Positions 34,391-41,882 of a stretch of DNA of 64,000 nt are shown here, piece after piece. Position 1 is the first letter of the stretch. Every line of letters begins with the position of its first letter. This DNA is from Rhodoglobus sp. Lineage in GTDB: Bacteria > Actinomycetota > Actinomycetes > Actinomycetales > Microbacteriaceae. A program made the position numbers and the translations under genes. The notes under the pieces were generated by a model, which ran no database searches, had not been told where the DNA came from, and was given only the letters and a program-made list of their open reading frames with translations. The DNA is taken from assembly GCA_025463605.1 (NCBI GenBank), contig JAODAV010000001.1, positions 1-64,000 of the forward strand. Reading direction: 5' to 3'.

Positions 34391-34424
34391 GGTCCCGATC
34401 CTATGCGCGGGACGGTTCCCGGCA

Positions 34425-35132
34425 TCAGTCCTCGCGCCAGGCCGCCACGAGCCGTTCGACGTAGGGCGTGGCGGGGCTCCGCACGAGTTCGCGCACCGTC
34501 GCCCGCTGGGTCTCGCGTCCGTTCTCGAGCACGACCACGTCATGCGCGAGAGAAGCGACATCGTCGAGGCTGTGGGTTACCACGATCGTCAGCCCGCCCC
34601 ACTCGCGCAAGTGACGCGCGAGCTCTTCGCGCACGTCGTCGCGCACCTCCACGTCGAGGGCGGCGAGCGGCTCGTCGAGCAGCAGCAGCTCGGGGCCGCT
34701 CGCGAGCGCGCGGGCAAGGGCCACGCGCTGCGCCTGGCCGCCCGATAGTTGGGTCGGTCGTCGGTCCGCGAGTTCGGGGATGCCCAGCCTCTCGAGCCAT
34801 CCCGCGGCGGTGGCCCTCGCGGCCGGGCGCGCGACGCCCTGCGCGCGTGGGCCGAACGCGATGTTCTCGAGCACAGACAGATGCGGGAACAGCAAGTAGT
34901 CCTGAAAGACGTAGCCGACGCGCCGGCGGGCGGTCTCCTCGTCGCTCACGGCGCGGCCGTTGATGAGGATCGTGCCGTCGGACGGCACCGTTCCGGCGAT
35001 CGCGGCGAGCACGGTCGACTTGCCCGCGCCGTTCGGGCCGAGCAGCACGAGCGTGCGTCCCGGCTCGGCGGTGAGGTGCACATTCAGGTCGAAAGTGCCG
35101 CGCACCGCGTGGATCGACGCGGACAGGCTCAT
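34425..35132 (-). CDS. modC: Molybdate ABC transporter ATP-binding protein
   Basis: A 235-residue ABC ATPase. Walker A is LLGPNGAGKST, signature QLSGGQAQR, Walker B LLLLDEPLAALD and the switch histidine VVTHSLDD. The C-terminal TOBE domain of full-length ModC is absent; a Mop domain is instead found on the separate regulator at 36650. The ATG overlaps the modB stop as ATGA. Role as the molybdate importer is inferred from ModA- and ModB-like neighbours. Confidence 0.9.
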   Translation of the reverse strand: MSLSASIHAVRGTFDLNVHLTAEPGRTLVLLGPNGAGKSTVLAAIAGTVPSDGTILINGRAVSDEETARRRVGYVFQDYLLFPHLSVLENIAFGPRAQGVARPAARATAAGWLERLGIPELADRRPTQLSGGQAQRVALARALASGPELLLLDEPLAALDVEVRDDVREELARHLREWGGLTIVVTHSLDDVASLAHDVVVLENGRETQRATVRELVRSPATPYVERLVAAWRED

Positions 35133-35932
35133 GCGGTGAGCCCCGGCACCCAGCGGTCCCGCAGCGAGACGAGCACTGCCACCGACGCCGCCATGAGCAG
35201 CAGGGAAAGGGCGATTGCGGCATCCGGGTCTCGCTGCAACTCGATGTAGGTGGCGATCGGCAGGGTCTGGGTCACGCCCGGGAAGCTGCCCGCGAAGGTG
35301 ATGGTCGCCCCGAACTCGCCGAGGGCACGCGTGAAGCACAGCAGCGAGCCGGCGGCGATGCCCGGCGCGACGAGCGGCAGGGTGACTCGGCGCAGCACCG
35401 TCCACCTGGATGCGCCGAGGGTCGCCGCCGCCACTTCGAATCGGCGATCGGATGCCCGCACGGCCCCTTCCACGGCGAGCACGAGAAACGGCATCGCGAC
35501 GAACACTTGAGCGATCACGACCGCACTCGTCGAGAACGGGATGGTGAAGGGCAGGAACTGACCGATGAGCCCGCGCCTGCCGAGCAGCAGCAGTAGGGCC
35601 ACGCCACCCACGACGGGCGGCAGCACGAGCGGAACCGTCACGAGAGCGCGAAGCACGCGCCGCGGCACGACGGACCACTCCGCCGATCTCGCGAGCACGA
35701 GAGCGAGTGGGATGCCCAGCACGAGGCTCACGAGTGTTGCGATCGAGGCCGTGCCGAACGAGAGGGCGAGTGCCTGAATCACCTCGCTGCGGGACAGCAG
35801 GTCAGGCAGCGACGCCCACGGCGCCCGCACGACGAGCGCGACGAGAGGCAACCCGAGCAGCGCGAGCGCGAGCGCCGCGGGGATCCACAGCGCCGGCATC
35901 AGGAAGCTACGGCGTGCCGAACCCCGCGTCAC
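35129..35932 (-). CDS. modB: Molybdate ABC transporter permease
   Basis: A 267-residue inner-membrane permease with about five to six helices. The EAA loop RFEVAAATLGASRWTVLRRV interacts with the ATPase. VTVPLVLPPVVGGVALLLLL is typical for ModB. GTG at 35932, which overlaps modA by 26 bases, keeps a basic N-terminus ahead of the first helix; ATG at 35899 is an alternative that would remove the overlap. Confidence 0.92.
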   Translation of the reverse strand: MTRGSARRSFLMPALWIPAALALALLGLPLVALVVRAPWASLPDLLSRSEVIQALALSFGTASIATLVSLVLGIPLALVLARSAEWSVVPRRVLRALVTVPLVLPPVVGGVALLLLLGRRGLIGQFLPFTIPFSTSAVVIAQVFVAMPFLVLAVEGAVRASDRRFEVAAATLGASRWTVLRRVTLPLVAPGIAAGSLLCFTRALGEFGATITFAGSFPGVTQTLPIATYIELQRDPDAAIALSLLLMAASVAVLVSLRDRWVPGLTA

Positions 35933-36653
35933 CGAGGAGCTCCTTCCCGGCCGGGGAGAGCACCCAGTTCATGAAGGCCGCCGCCGCGGCGCGATTGGCG
36001 GTTCCCGTCGCCGCGATCGGGTAGCGGGTCTCGAACTCCTCGGCCCCAGGGATCTCGATCCCCTCGACTCCGTTCCCGGAAGCGAGCACGTCCGTGCAGT
36101 AGACGAGCCCGGCATCCACCTCGCCCAGCTCCACCTTGGTCAGCACGGCTCGCACATCCTGTTCGAAGGTATCGACCGACGGGATGACGCCCGCGTGGTC
36201 GAGCACTCGCTGGGAGGCCTCCCCGCACGGCACTTCGGGCGCGCACAGCGCCACGGCGAGCTCGGGGCGCTCGAGGTCGGAGAGGTCGTCGACCCGGCCG
36301 GGGTTGCTCGGCGGCACGGCGAGTTCGATGGTGTTGGTCGCGAAGACCACGGGGTGGGCTGTGAGCCCGGCATCGGTCACGATATCCATCGCGCTCTCGC
36401 TGGCCGCAGCGAACACATCGGCGGGGGCCCCCTGCACGAGCTGCTGCGCGAGCGCCGTGCTTCCGGCGTAGTTGACCGTCACGTCGAGCCCGGGGTGATC
36501 GGCCTCGAACTCGTGCGCGAGCTGGTCGAACACGTCGGTGAGGGACGCCGCGGCGAACACCGTGAGCGTGCCCTGCAGCTCAGGCGGCGGCTCGGCGCCG
36601 GGTGCGGCGCATCCGGTGAGAGCGAGTACGGCAGCAACCGCGAGGCATTTCAC
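35907..36653 (-). CDS. modA: Molybdate-binding lipoprotein
   Basis: A 248-residue periplasmic-type binding protein anchored as a lipoprotein (LALTGC lipobox near residue 14). It has the ModA start LTVFAAASLTDVFDQLAHEF, VTVNYAGSTALAQQLVQGAP and VDAGLVYCTDVLA. It delivers molybdate or tungstate to ModBC. GTG at 36653 overlaps the stop of the upstream regulator as GTGA. Confidence 0.93.
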   Translation of the reverse strand: MKCLAVAAVLALTGCAAPGAEPPPELQGTLTVFAAASLTDVFDQLAHEFEADHPGLDVTVNYAGSTALAQQLVQGAPADVFAAASESAMDIVTDAGLTAHPVVFATNTIELAVPPSNPGRVDDLSDLERPELAVALCAPEVPCGEASQRVLDHAGVIPSVDTFEQDVRAVLTKVELGEVDAGLVYCTDVLASGNGVEGIEIPGAEEFETRYPIAATGTANRAAAAAFMNWVLSPAGKELLGDAGFGTP

Positions 36654-37051
36654 GGCAGTTCCACGACGACGTTGGTGGCCTTGATGCTCGCGACCGCCAG
36701 CACCCCCGGCTCGAGCCCGAGTTCGTTGGCCGCTTCGGTGCTCATGAGCGACACGATGCGGAACGGACCCGCCTGCAGCTCGACTTGCGCCATAACGAGG
36801 TCTTTCGTGACTTTGGTCACGATTCCGGTGATGCGATTGCGGGCAGAGGCGCGCGCTGCCGGGAAGGCCGCCGCGAGCGCCGATTCGGCGGCGAGCTCCT
36901 GGGCGAGGGAGGCGAGCTGCCTGCCGTCGACCACGGCGCGCCCGTTCGAGCCACTCGTGAGGGTGAGGCGGCCGGCTTCCGCCCACCGGCGCACTGTGTC
37001 ATCGCTGACCCCGAGCAAGGCTGCCGCCTCGCGCACCGTCAGTTCGGGCAT
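36650..37051 (-). CDS. Molybdate-responsive regulator: excisionase-type HTH plus Mop/TOBE domain
   Basis: A 133-residue protein with an N-terminal BldC/excisionase-type helix-turn-helix (TVREAAALLGVSDDTVRRWA) and a C-terminal Mop (TOBE) domain (NRITGIVTKVTKDLVMAQV, ATNVVVEL) that binds molybdate. It is the likely sensor of the operon, filling the role of ModE although built from a different DNA-binding module. ATG at 37051 has GGAGG upstream. It is the first gene of the mod operon and is coupled to modA. Confidence 0.88.
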   Translation of the reverse strand: MPELTVREAAALLGVSDDTVRRWAEAGRLTLTSGSNGRAVVDGRQLASLAQELAAESALAAAFPAARASARNRITGIVTKVTKDLVMAQVELQAGPFRIVSLMSTEAANELGLEPGVLAVASIKATNVVVELP

Positions 37052-37143
37052 CCGATCCTCCGCATCCGCGTCTAATTTGACCGATTGTAGCCGCATCATC
37101 GGAACCCTCGCGGAATTCGAAAGGCGGATTTACGCTGATTGTT

Positions 37144-37171
37144 AAGGAATCGTCCTTATGTGCATAAGGAG
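37144..37171 (+). promoter_or_regulatory. Possible RNA switch at the ribosome binding site of the M23-like gene
   Basis: AAGGA (37144-37148), TCCTTATG (37153-37160) and CATAAGGAG (37163-37171) occur in a row. The middle element can pair with the left one or with the right one, and the right one contains the Shine-Dalgarno AAGGAG. The right-hand pairing CCTTATG/CATAAGG is perfect over seven bases. Mutually exclusive hairpins could expose or hide the ribosome binding site. Confidence 0.5.
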
Positions 37172-37176
37172 CCCCG

Positions 37177-38025
37177 ATGCATAACCCCTACGCAGGCACA
37201 TTTCGGGTGACACAGACGTGGGACGAGCACGTCGCGAACGGCGGCAGGCCCGGCATCGACTACGGCATGGATGAGGGGACACCCCTTGTCGCCCCCTGCG
37301 ACGGGGTGTTCCATTTCTTCCTGAATGGCGACGCTGGATTCGATGCTGTCGTATTCGCGGCGGACGGAACGGCTCAGCGACAGTGCCACAACATCGACAA
37401 CGATGTCGCCCGCAGCCTGCACCTGACCCGAGTCACCGAGGGGCAGCACATCAGCTTCTCCGGCAACACCGGCACCTCAGACGGCCCGCACGTGCACTGC
37501 AACGGCTGGGGCCTGCATGGTGAGCGGCTTCCCCCATTCGGCGGGATCACCACCGCAGCATTGGGAATCATGGCATTCCCCACCCAACATCGAGGAGATG
37601 ATGAAGTGCAGTACTGGCAGCACACCAACGGGCTTGTGGCAGCCCTCGACGACACCCGCGGCGTCTATCGGTTTCTGAGGGGCTTCGAGCTCGAGGGATT
37701 CCGCAACAGCGTCGCGGCAGGGTTCAAGCGGGTCGACCTGCTCGGCTCGCCCCAGTGGGAGGAGACGTTCGCGCCGCTACGCCTGATCCACACGACCGAG
37801 GCGGAGTTGGAAGTCGACGACGACGTCGACCTGGATGCGCTCGCCGACGAAATCGCGACACCCCCGACCACCATGGAGATCGTCGACGCCGTGGTCTCCG
37901 TGGTCGACCAGGCCGATGACCCCGAGCATCACGCGCTGCAGGCAGCGCTTGCGGCGCTCGCAGCGCGCACCGACAAGTTGCCTGACAACGTACGCAATCG
38001 CCTCGCAGAGACGATCGCGGTCTAG
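37177..38025 (+). CDS. M23-like peptidase/endolysin-type protein
   Basis: A 282-residue protein. Residues 20-125 resemble an M23 (LytM) metallopeptidase: PGIDYGMDEGTPLVAPCDG and GTSDGPHVHCNGW, containing the second metal motif HxH. The histidine of the usual HxGxD is replaced by arginine (R24), so catalytic competence is uncertain. The C-terminal 120 residues are acidic and helical, as in tails of actinophage endolysins. No signal peptide is seen. AAGGAG precedes ATG at 37177. It looks phage-derived, yet no other phage gene adjoins it. Confidence 0.75.
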   Translation: MHNPYAGTFRVTQTWDEHVANGGRPGIDYGMDEGTPLVAPCDGVFHFFLNGDAGFDAVVFAADGTAQRQCHNIDNDVARSLHLTRVTEGQHISFSGNTGTSDGPHVHCNGWGLHGERLPPFGGITTAALGIMAFPTQHRGDDEVQYWQHTNGLVAALDDTRGVYRFLRGFELEGFRNSVAAGFKRVDLLGSPQWEETFAPLRLIHTTEAELEVDDDVDLDALADEIATPPTTMEIVDAVVSVVDQADDPEHHALQAALAALAARTDKLPDNVRNRLAETIAV

Positions 38026-38088
38026 TCGCCGGTTCGTACTTGCGCAGAAGGGTACCGCTAGCATTGCGCCCAAACGAAGGGGCGTGCC

Positions 38089-38820
38089 ATGCAGGAACTT
38101 CGAGACCTCGTAGCCGATGTCGAAGCGCACGCCGAACTCGCTCCCGGAGATGAGGAACGGTTCACCGGCTACGCGCTCATGAGCCTGCCATTCAGTTCCG
38201 GCCACGTGCTCGGCCTGCGGCGATTCCCCGTCACCTCGGTCGGTCCCGGCTATACCTCCGTGTGGCTTCGAAATCCGGTCGGCGCATGGACGATCTACAC
38301 GACGGTGCCGGCCGACGTATCCTGCCCCCGGTATTTCGGCAGCGCGCTCGAGTCGACCTCGATCCACGACATCGGCATCACGTGGCTCGACGATCGGTCT
38401 TTCACCGTCATGATCGCCGACGAGGTGGGCCTCGCCTGGACCGTGCGGCTCGCTGCCACACGCATGACGCGGATGATGTCTGGAGTCGCGCACTCCCTGC
38501 CCCAGGCGTTCTGGCGGAACGCACCCTTCCTCACGATGATGGGCGCCGTCGCCGGCCCCGCCCTCCGGGCCGGTCGCATCGGGATGACTGGACGGACCCC
38601 CAACACGCAACTCTTCAAGGCAAGCCCGCGCCGCATGTGGGTGGTCGAAAGCAGCACCGCCACGCTCGGCGGACAGGACCTGGGGGCGGTCGCGGCCCTC
38701 CCCGACCAGGAACGGCTCGGCGACTTCTGGATGCCGCAGCGCGGGATATTCATGATCGGCGGGGCAGCATTCGACGCGCTCGCGCCAGATGCCGCGATTG
38801 TGACTACCGCGGCGGGGTGA
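38089..38820 (+). CDS. Unknown protein, 243 residues
   Basis: A soluble protein with a beta-rich middle (PVGAWTIYTTVPADVSCPRY, SFTVMIADEVGLAWTVRL) and a histidine/methionine-bearing helical part. AAGG precedes ATG at 38089. I recognise no family. The TGA stop at 38818 is followed in the same frame by a further 72 codons that encode membrane segments (see 38821). Confidence 0.75.
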   Translation: MQELRDLVADVEAHAELAPGDEERFTGYALMSLPFSSGHVLGLRRFPVTSVGPGYTSVWLRNPVGAWTIYTTVPADVSCPRYFGSALESTSIHDIGITWLDDRSFTVMIADEVGLAWTVRLAATRMTRMMSGVAHSLPQAFWRNAPFLTMMGAVAGPALRAGRIGMTGRTPNTQLFKASPRRMWVVESSTATLGGQDLGAVAALPDQERLGDFWMPQRGIFMIGGAAFDALAPDAAIVTTAAG

Positions 38821-39039
38821 AGCAGGTCTCGATTCGTCGCCGCCTTCGGGCTCGTCTGCCTCCTGGAGGCTGTCGCGGGTGTTCTGTTGTGGTTCGGCCT
38901 GCAGGCGGGCGCCATCCTCTCGTTCGTGCTGATACCTGCTGGCGCTGTGTTCTGGTGGGGCTTCGCTCTACCGTTCCCGCCCCTCTTCGCGCTGGCACGC
39001 ACGATCCTGATCCTGATCGCGTGGCGAAGTCTGCATTAG
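38821..39039 (+). pseudogene. Open frame without a start codon encoding two to three membrane segments
   Basis: In the frame continuing past the TGA of the 38089 gene, 72 codons run to a TAG at 39037. The translation includes FVAAFGLVCLLEAVAGVLLW, ILSFVLIPAGAVFWWGFALP and TILILIAWRSLH, which are clearly membrane helices, so the reading frame is probably real. There is no ATG, GTG or TTG at its beginning in frame. A GTG at 38817 in the neighbouring frame followed by a one-base shift near 38835 would give a proper start. Options are a frameshifted small membrane gene, or a TGA that interrupts a longer fusion protein. Confidence 0.55.
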
Positions 39040-39142
39040 AGAGGTTGTGAACTCCGCCCTGACATCCCGGCAAACGGCGCGCTTGTCCACTGAAGGCTCG
39101 GCCGCGCGCCGGACAGTAGGGAGCCAGGGTCATCGTGGCGAC

Positions 39143-39616
39143 ATGGGAATCCGCTACTACGCCTATCCAGTCCGAGAGAGCGACCTCGAACTCGCTCGGG
39201 AGAATCCGCGGGACTTTCTCGCCGACGACCCCCTTGCAGACGCGTGGGGTCCGGCTGATCTCAAGCCGCGAATGCTCTACCTCGACAAGTGCTGGCGAGA
39301 GCTGCAGGAACTTTTCGGTCGTGACGGGCTGCCCGCTCTCCTGCTGGTCGGGGGCCAGGTAACTCACACGGCGTACGGATGGATACCGCATATCCAGGTA
39401 CTCAGCCCAGACCAGGTGCGCCTTGTCGCACGGCACCTCTGCACTTTCGGCGAGGCAGATGTGTTCGCCGCCCGACTCCGTTCCCGCGGCGGGGACGGAA
39501 CTGTCAATGACGATCCGGACGAATTGAACTACGTGGTGCACTACCTCGATGCGGCAAGAGACTTCTCGACTTCCCTAGCCAGCGAGGGACTCGGCCTGAT
39601 TTACACGATCGGGTAG
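39143..39616 (+). CDS. DUF1877 (YfbM-like) family protein
   Basis: A 157-residue protein beginning GIRYYAYPVRESDLELAREN, with LYLDKCWRELQELFGR and the C-terminal YLDAARDFSTSLASEGLGLI. This matches DUF1877, a family of unknown function related to YfbM of E. coli. ATG at 39143 is the first codon of the conserved region. It is followed by two 16-base direct repeats and the convergent DUF222 gene. Confidence 0.82.
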   Translation: MGIRYYAYPVRESDLELARENPRDFLADDPLADAWGPADLKPRMLYLDKCWRELQELFGRDGLPALLLVGGQVTHTAYGWIPHIQVLSPDQVRLVARHLCTFGEADVFAARLRSRGGDGTVNDDPDELNYVVHYLDAARDFSTSLASEGLGLIYTIG

Positions 39617-39628
39617 CCCAAAATCTGC

Positions 39629-39669
39629 GCTCGATCGAACCCCCTTGATCTGGGCTCGATCGAACCCCC
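39629..39669. repeat. Direct repeat of 16 bases between convergent genes
   Basis: GCTCGATCGAACCCCC is found at 39629-39644 and 39654-39669, period 25. It lies between the stops of the DUF1877 and DUF222-HNH genes. CGATCG is a palindromic core. Function is unknown; it could act as a mobile-element end or recombination site. Confidence 0.6.
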
Positions 39670-40884
39670 CTAGAACGGCGGCGGATCTGCTTCTCGAATA
39701 TGGCCGGTTGGGCTGGTCCACACCGCCCGTTCTGACCCTGGCGGCCGGTCGACCCGCCACTTGGTCTGGTGCTTCATCGTGTGGTGTTTACGGCACCGAT
39801 GGGCGAGGTTGTCGGCTGTAGTGAGCCCGCCGTCGGCCCACGCGCGGGTGTGGTCGAGGTCGCAGTGGGCGGCGCGACGACCGCAGCCGGGGAAGTCGCA
39901 AGTCACCTGCTCGATGGCGAGCCACCGTTTCAGGGCTGCCGAAGGTCGGTACTGATCACGATCCATATGAAGCACTGCACCGCTGACCGGGTGCGTCAGC
40001 AGCCGGGTGATCGAGGGTGCGGTAGCGCACAACCGGCGAGCACTGTCGATGTCGATCGGTCCGGCACCCTCGAGAATGGCCGGCTCGTCGGAATGCCCGA
40101 GAAGACTCATCACGGGGACCGTGAGCGCGACCGTCACTCCCACGCTCGAGGGCTGTTCGCGGGCGCCGGTGAGGAGCTCGGCGAGCTCGTCGGCCCGCAG
40201 TTGCGCCATCGTGCGTTCCTCCTCGGCTGCGGTGAAAAGCCCGAATGCCGTCGCGTCGAGGTTGGCACCGATCATCGCGAGCTTGTCGTTGGGCAGGTGG
40301 GCGTTCAGCCAGCCCATGCCGTCGGGACCGGGCTCGATCCACACCCCCCGATGCACTTCGGCGGCGTCGCGGCGTTCGGCGAGGGTGCGGGCCTGCAGCT
40401 TCTCCCGCACGGCTCGCGCGCGGGTGCGGAATCGTGCGGGGGCAAGTCTGCGCGCGGCATCCACGATCTGATTCTCGAATGCCGCCCAGAATTCGGCGGG
40501 CAGCTCCATGACGATCGCTGCGGCCTCTCGAGCATTCTGGGTGGAAACCTCTCCCTCGGTGAACCACGCCCAAAGCTGAGGAAGCCGCTCGCGGAGCGTG
40601 CTCGCCACGTGCCCGTGGCCGCGCACAGTGGATTCGGCGAGGTTCAGTCGCACCGCGAGATCGGCAGCGGCTGCTCGCACGGCAAACTCGACCGCATCAC
40701 CCCGCAGCATCGCGGCGTCGATGAACACCTCAGGATGGGCGGCCGCCTCCCGGAGGGTCGCGTCGATGGCTCGGAAGACCTCGGCCGACGCGCGCCACTG
40801 CGCACGCTGGGCGACCTCGGCTTCGGCCATGCCGAACTCGACGCGGGTGTCCGCGTTCGCCGTGTCAAACAGGAGGGCCTCCAT
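39670..40884 (-). CDS. DUF222 domain HNH endonuclease (13E12-repeat family)
   Basis: A 404-residue protein with a long helical DUF222 region and a C-terminal HNH nuclease: CDFPGCGRRAAHCDLDHTRA with DHTRAW, then HRCRKHHTMKH. The family is repeated many times in actinobacterial genomes (13E12 family of M. tuberculosis) and probably spreads as a mobile gene, though biological role is unsettled. ATG at 40884 is preferred; earlier in-frame starts lack ribosome binding sites and conserved sequence. Confidence 0.9.
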   Translation of the reverse strand: MEALLFDTANADTRVEFGMAEAEVAQRAQWRASAEVFRAIDATLREAAAHPEVFIDAAMLRGDAVEFAVRAAAADLAVRLNLAESTVRGHGHVASTLRERLPQLWAWFTEGEVSTQNAREAAAIVMELPAEFWAAFENQIVDAARRLAPARFRTRARAVREKLQARTLAERRDAAEVHRGVWIEPGPDGMGWLNAHLPNDKLAMIGANLDATAFGLFTAAEEERTMAQLRADELAELLTGAREQPSSVGVTVALTVPVMSLLGHSDEPAILEGAGPIDIDSARRLCATAPSITRLLTHPVSGAVLHMDRDQYRPSAALKRWLAIEQVTCDFPGCGRRAAHCDLDHTRAWADGGLTTADNLAHRCRKHHTMKHQTKWRVDRPPGSERAVWTSPTGHIREADPPPF

Positions 40885-40990
40885 GAACACAGTCAAGCAG
40901 CAGCCACCGACATTCAAGCCGACTAGAAAGTGCTGTTCAGAGCTGTATTTCTCCACAGGGTAGAACTATGCGAGGAGGGTGTGGAGGAGT

Positions 40991-41006
40991 GGAACCGGAA
41001 CTCCAC
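40991..41006 (-). repeat. Degenerate copy of the ychF 3' end (R4)
   Basis: On the minus strand the bases read as VEFRFHS in one frame, close to the VVEFRHS end of YchF, and share the core GTGGAGTTC with the copies at 41783, 42935, 43483 and 44677. The similarity is short and this copy is the least certain. It is part of an inverted repeat GTGGAG/CTCCAC (40981-41006). Confidence 0.4.
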
Positions 41007-41050
41007 ACTGATCCGATCGCTCATGAGGCTTGGCCCGCGCCAGCGCCCGA

Positions 41051-41407
41051 TCACAGCATCGGAGGAAACATCATCCCGCCCAGCATCACCGTCAGCAGCA
41101 CTCCGACGGCGCCGATGACGATCATTGCCGCGAACGTGGCCGTCTCAGCACGAGTTCGTATTCCCGAGTCGTTGCGTACACGCACGACCACGGCGAGCAC
41201 GAAAGCGAGCAGGAGAGCGACGCCGAAGACGAAAGCGAGGATAGGCCGTGCGTTCGCCGGCGGGCACAGCTGAACGCCGTTGCAGATCGTGGGTAGGAGA
41301 CTCGCCACTGCAAGCAGTGGGCCGATCACGACGAGTGCGATCACCGGCGCAACGAGATCCCGGATCAGTTCGGACCTCCGGGCGGCGCTAGTCGACACGG
41401 CCTTCAC
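41051..41407 (-). CDS. Small membrane protein, module A
   Basis: A 118-residue protein with three to four hydrophobic segments (DLVAPVIALVVIGPLLAVAS, ILAFVFGVALLLAFVLAVVV, MIVIGAVGVLLTVMLGG). It begins with GTG at 41407 (or 41398) inside the end of the upstream gene, so it is coupled to it. No family recognised. It lies in the first accessory module left of ychF. Confidence 0.65.
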   Translation of the reverse strand: MKAVSTSAARRSELIRDLVAPVIALVVIGPLLAVASLLPTICNGVQLCPPANARPILAFVFGVALLLAFVLAVVVRVRNDSGIRTRAETATFAAMIVIGAVGVLLTVMLGGMMFPPML

Positions 41408-41780
41408 ACGTGATTGCGGGACCGAGCCAACCCTCGGGCTGCGGGCATTCGCCGTCACGGATCGATGTGATCGGTTCGATCGTGACGGGGATAACCCCTC
41501 CAACCTCGCGGGCCGCCTCATTGTCAAAGCTGCCGGGCGGTGAGGCCGTGGGCGCCGCGACTGACTCGGACGTTGGATGCGCAGACGTGGTAGTAGTGGG
41601 CGGCGCGCTCGACGCTGTCTCGACACTCACCGGGGCGAGCACTGCATACCCGGCGACCCCTGCGACAACAAACGCGACCCATACAAGCAGGAGTGCGAGT
41701 CGATCGCCACCGACAACCGACCCGCGCTTGCGGCGGCTCGGCTGCGAGGCCCGCGGTGGCTGGTACACGAAGCTGAGCAT
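41388..41780 (-). CDS. Membrane-anchored protein with Ser/Thr/Pro-rich linker, module A
   Basis: A 130-residue protein with a basic N-terminus, one transmembrane helix (LALLLVWVAFVVAGVAGYAV), a Thr/Ser/Pro-rich linker (SSAPPTTTTSAHPTSES) and a short extracellular end with two cysteines. It starts with ATG two bases after the stop of the R3 ychF-like end. Unknown function. Confidence 0.7.
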   Translation of the reverse strand: MLSFVYQPPRASQPSRRKRGSVVGGDRLALLLVWVAFVVAGVAGYAVLAPVSVETASSAPPTTTTSAHPTSESVAAPTASPPGSFDNEAAREVGGVIPVTIEPITSIRDGECPQPEGWLGPAITCEGRVD

Positions 41781-41782
41781 AG

Positions 41783-41812
41783 CTACACGTTGAACCTGAA
41801 CTCCACCACGTT
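41783..41812 (-). repeat. ychF 3'-end copy R3
   Basis: Minus-strand translation gives NVVEFRFNV and a TAG stop, which is the C-terminus of many actinobacterial YchF proteins. A 26-base core (41787-41812) is identical to copy R2 at 42939-42964. No YchF body is attached. Confidence 0.7.
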
Positions 41813-41882
41813 CCGTCGGCAAGAAACCTGAGAGGCCGGTCAGGACCCTTGACGGGCGCCTGAGCCGGAGTAGCATGACCCC

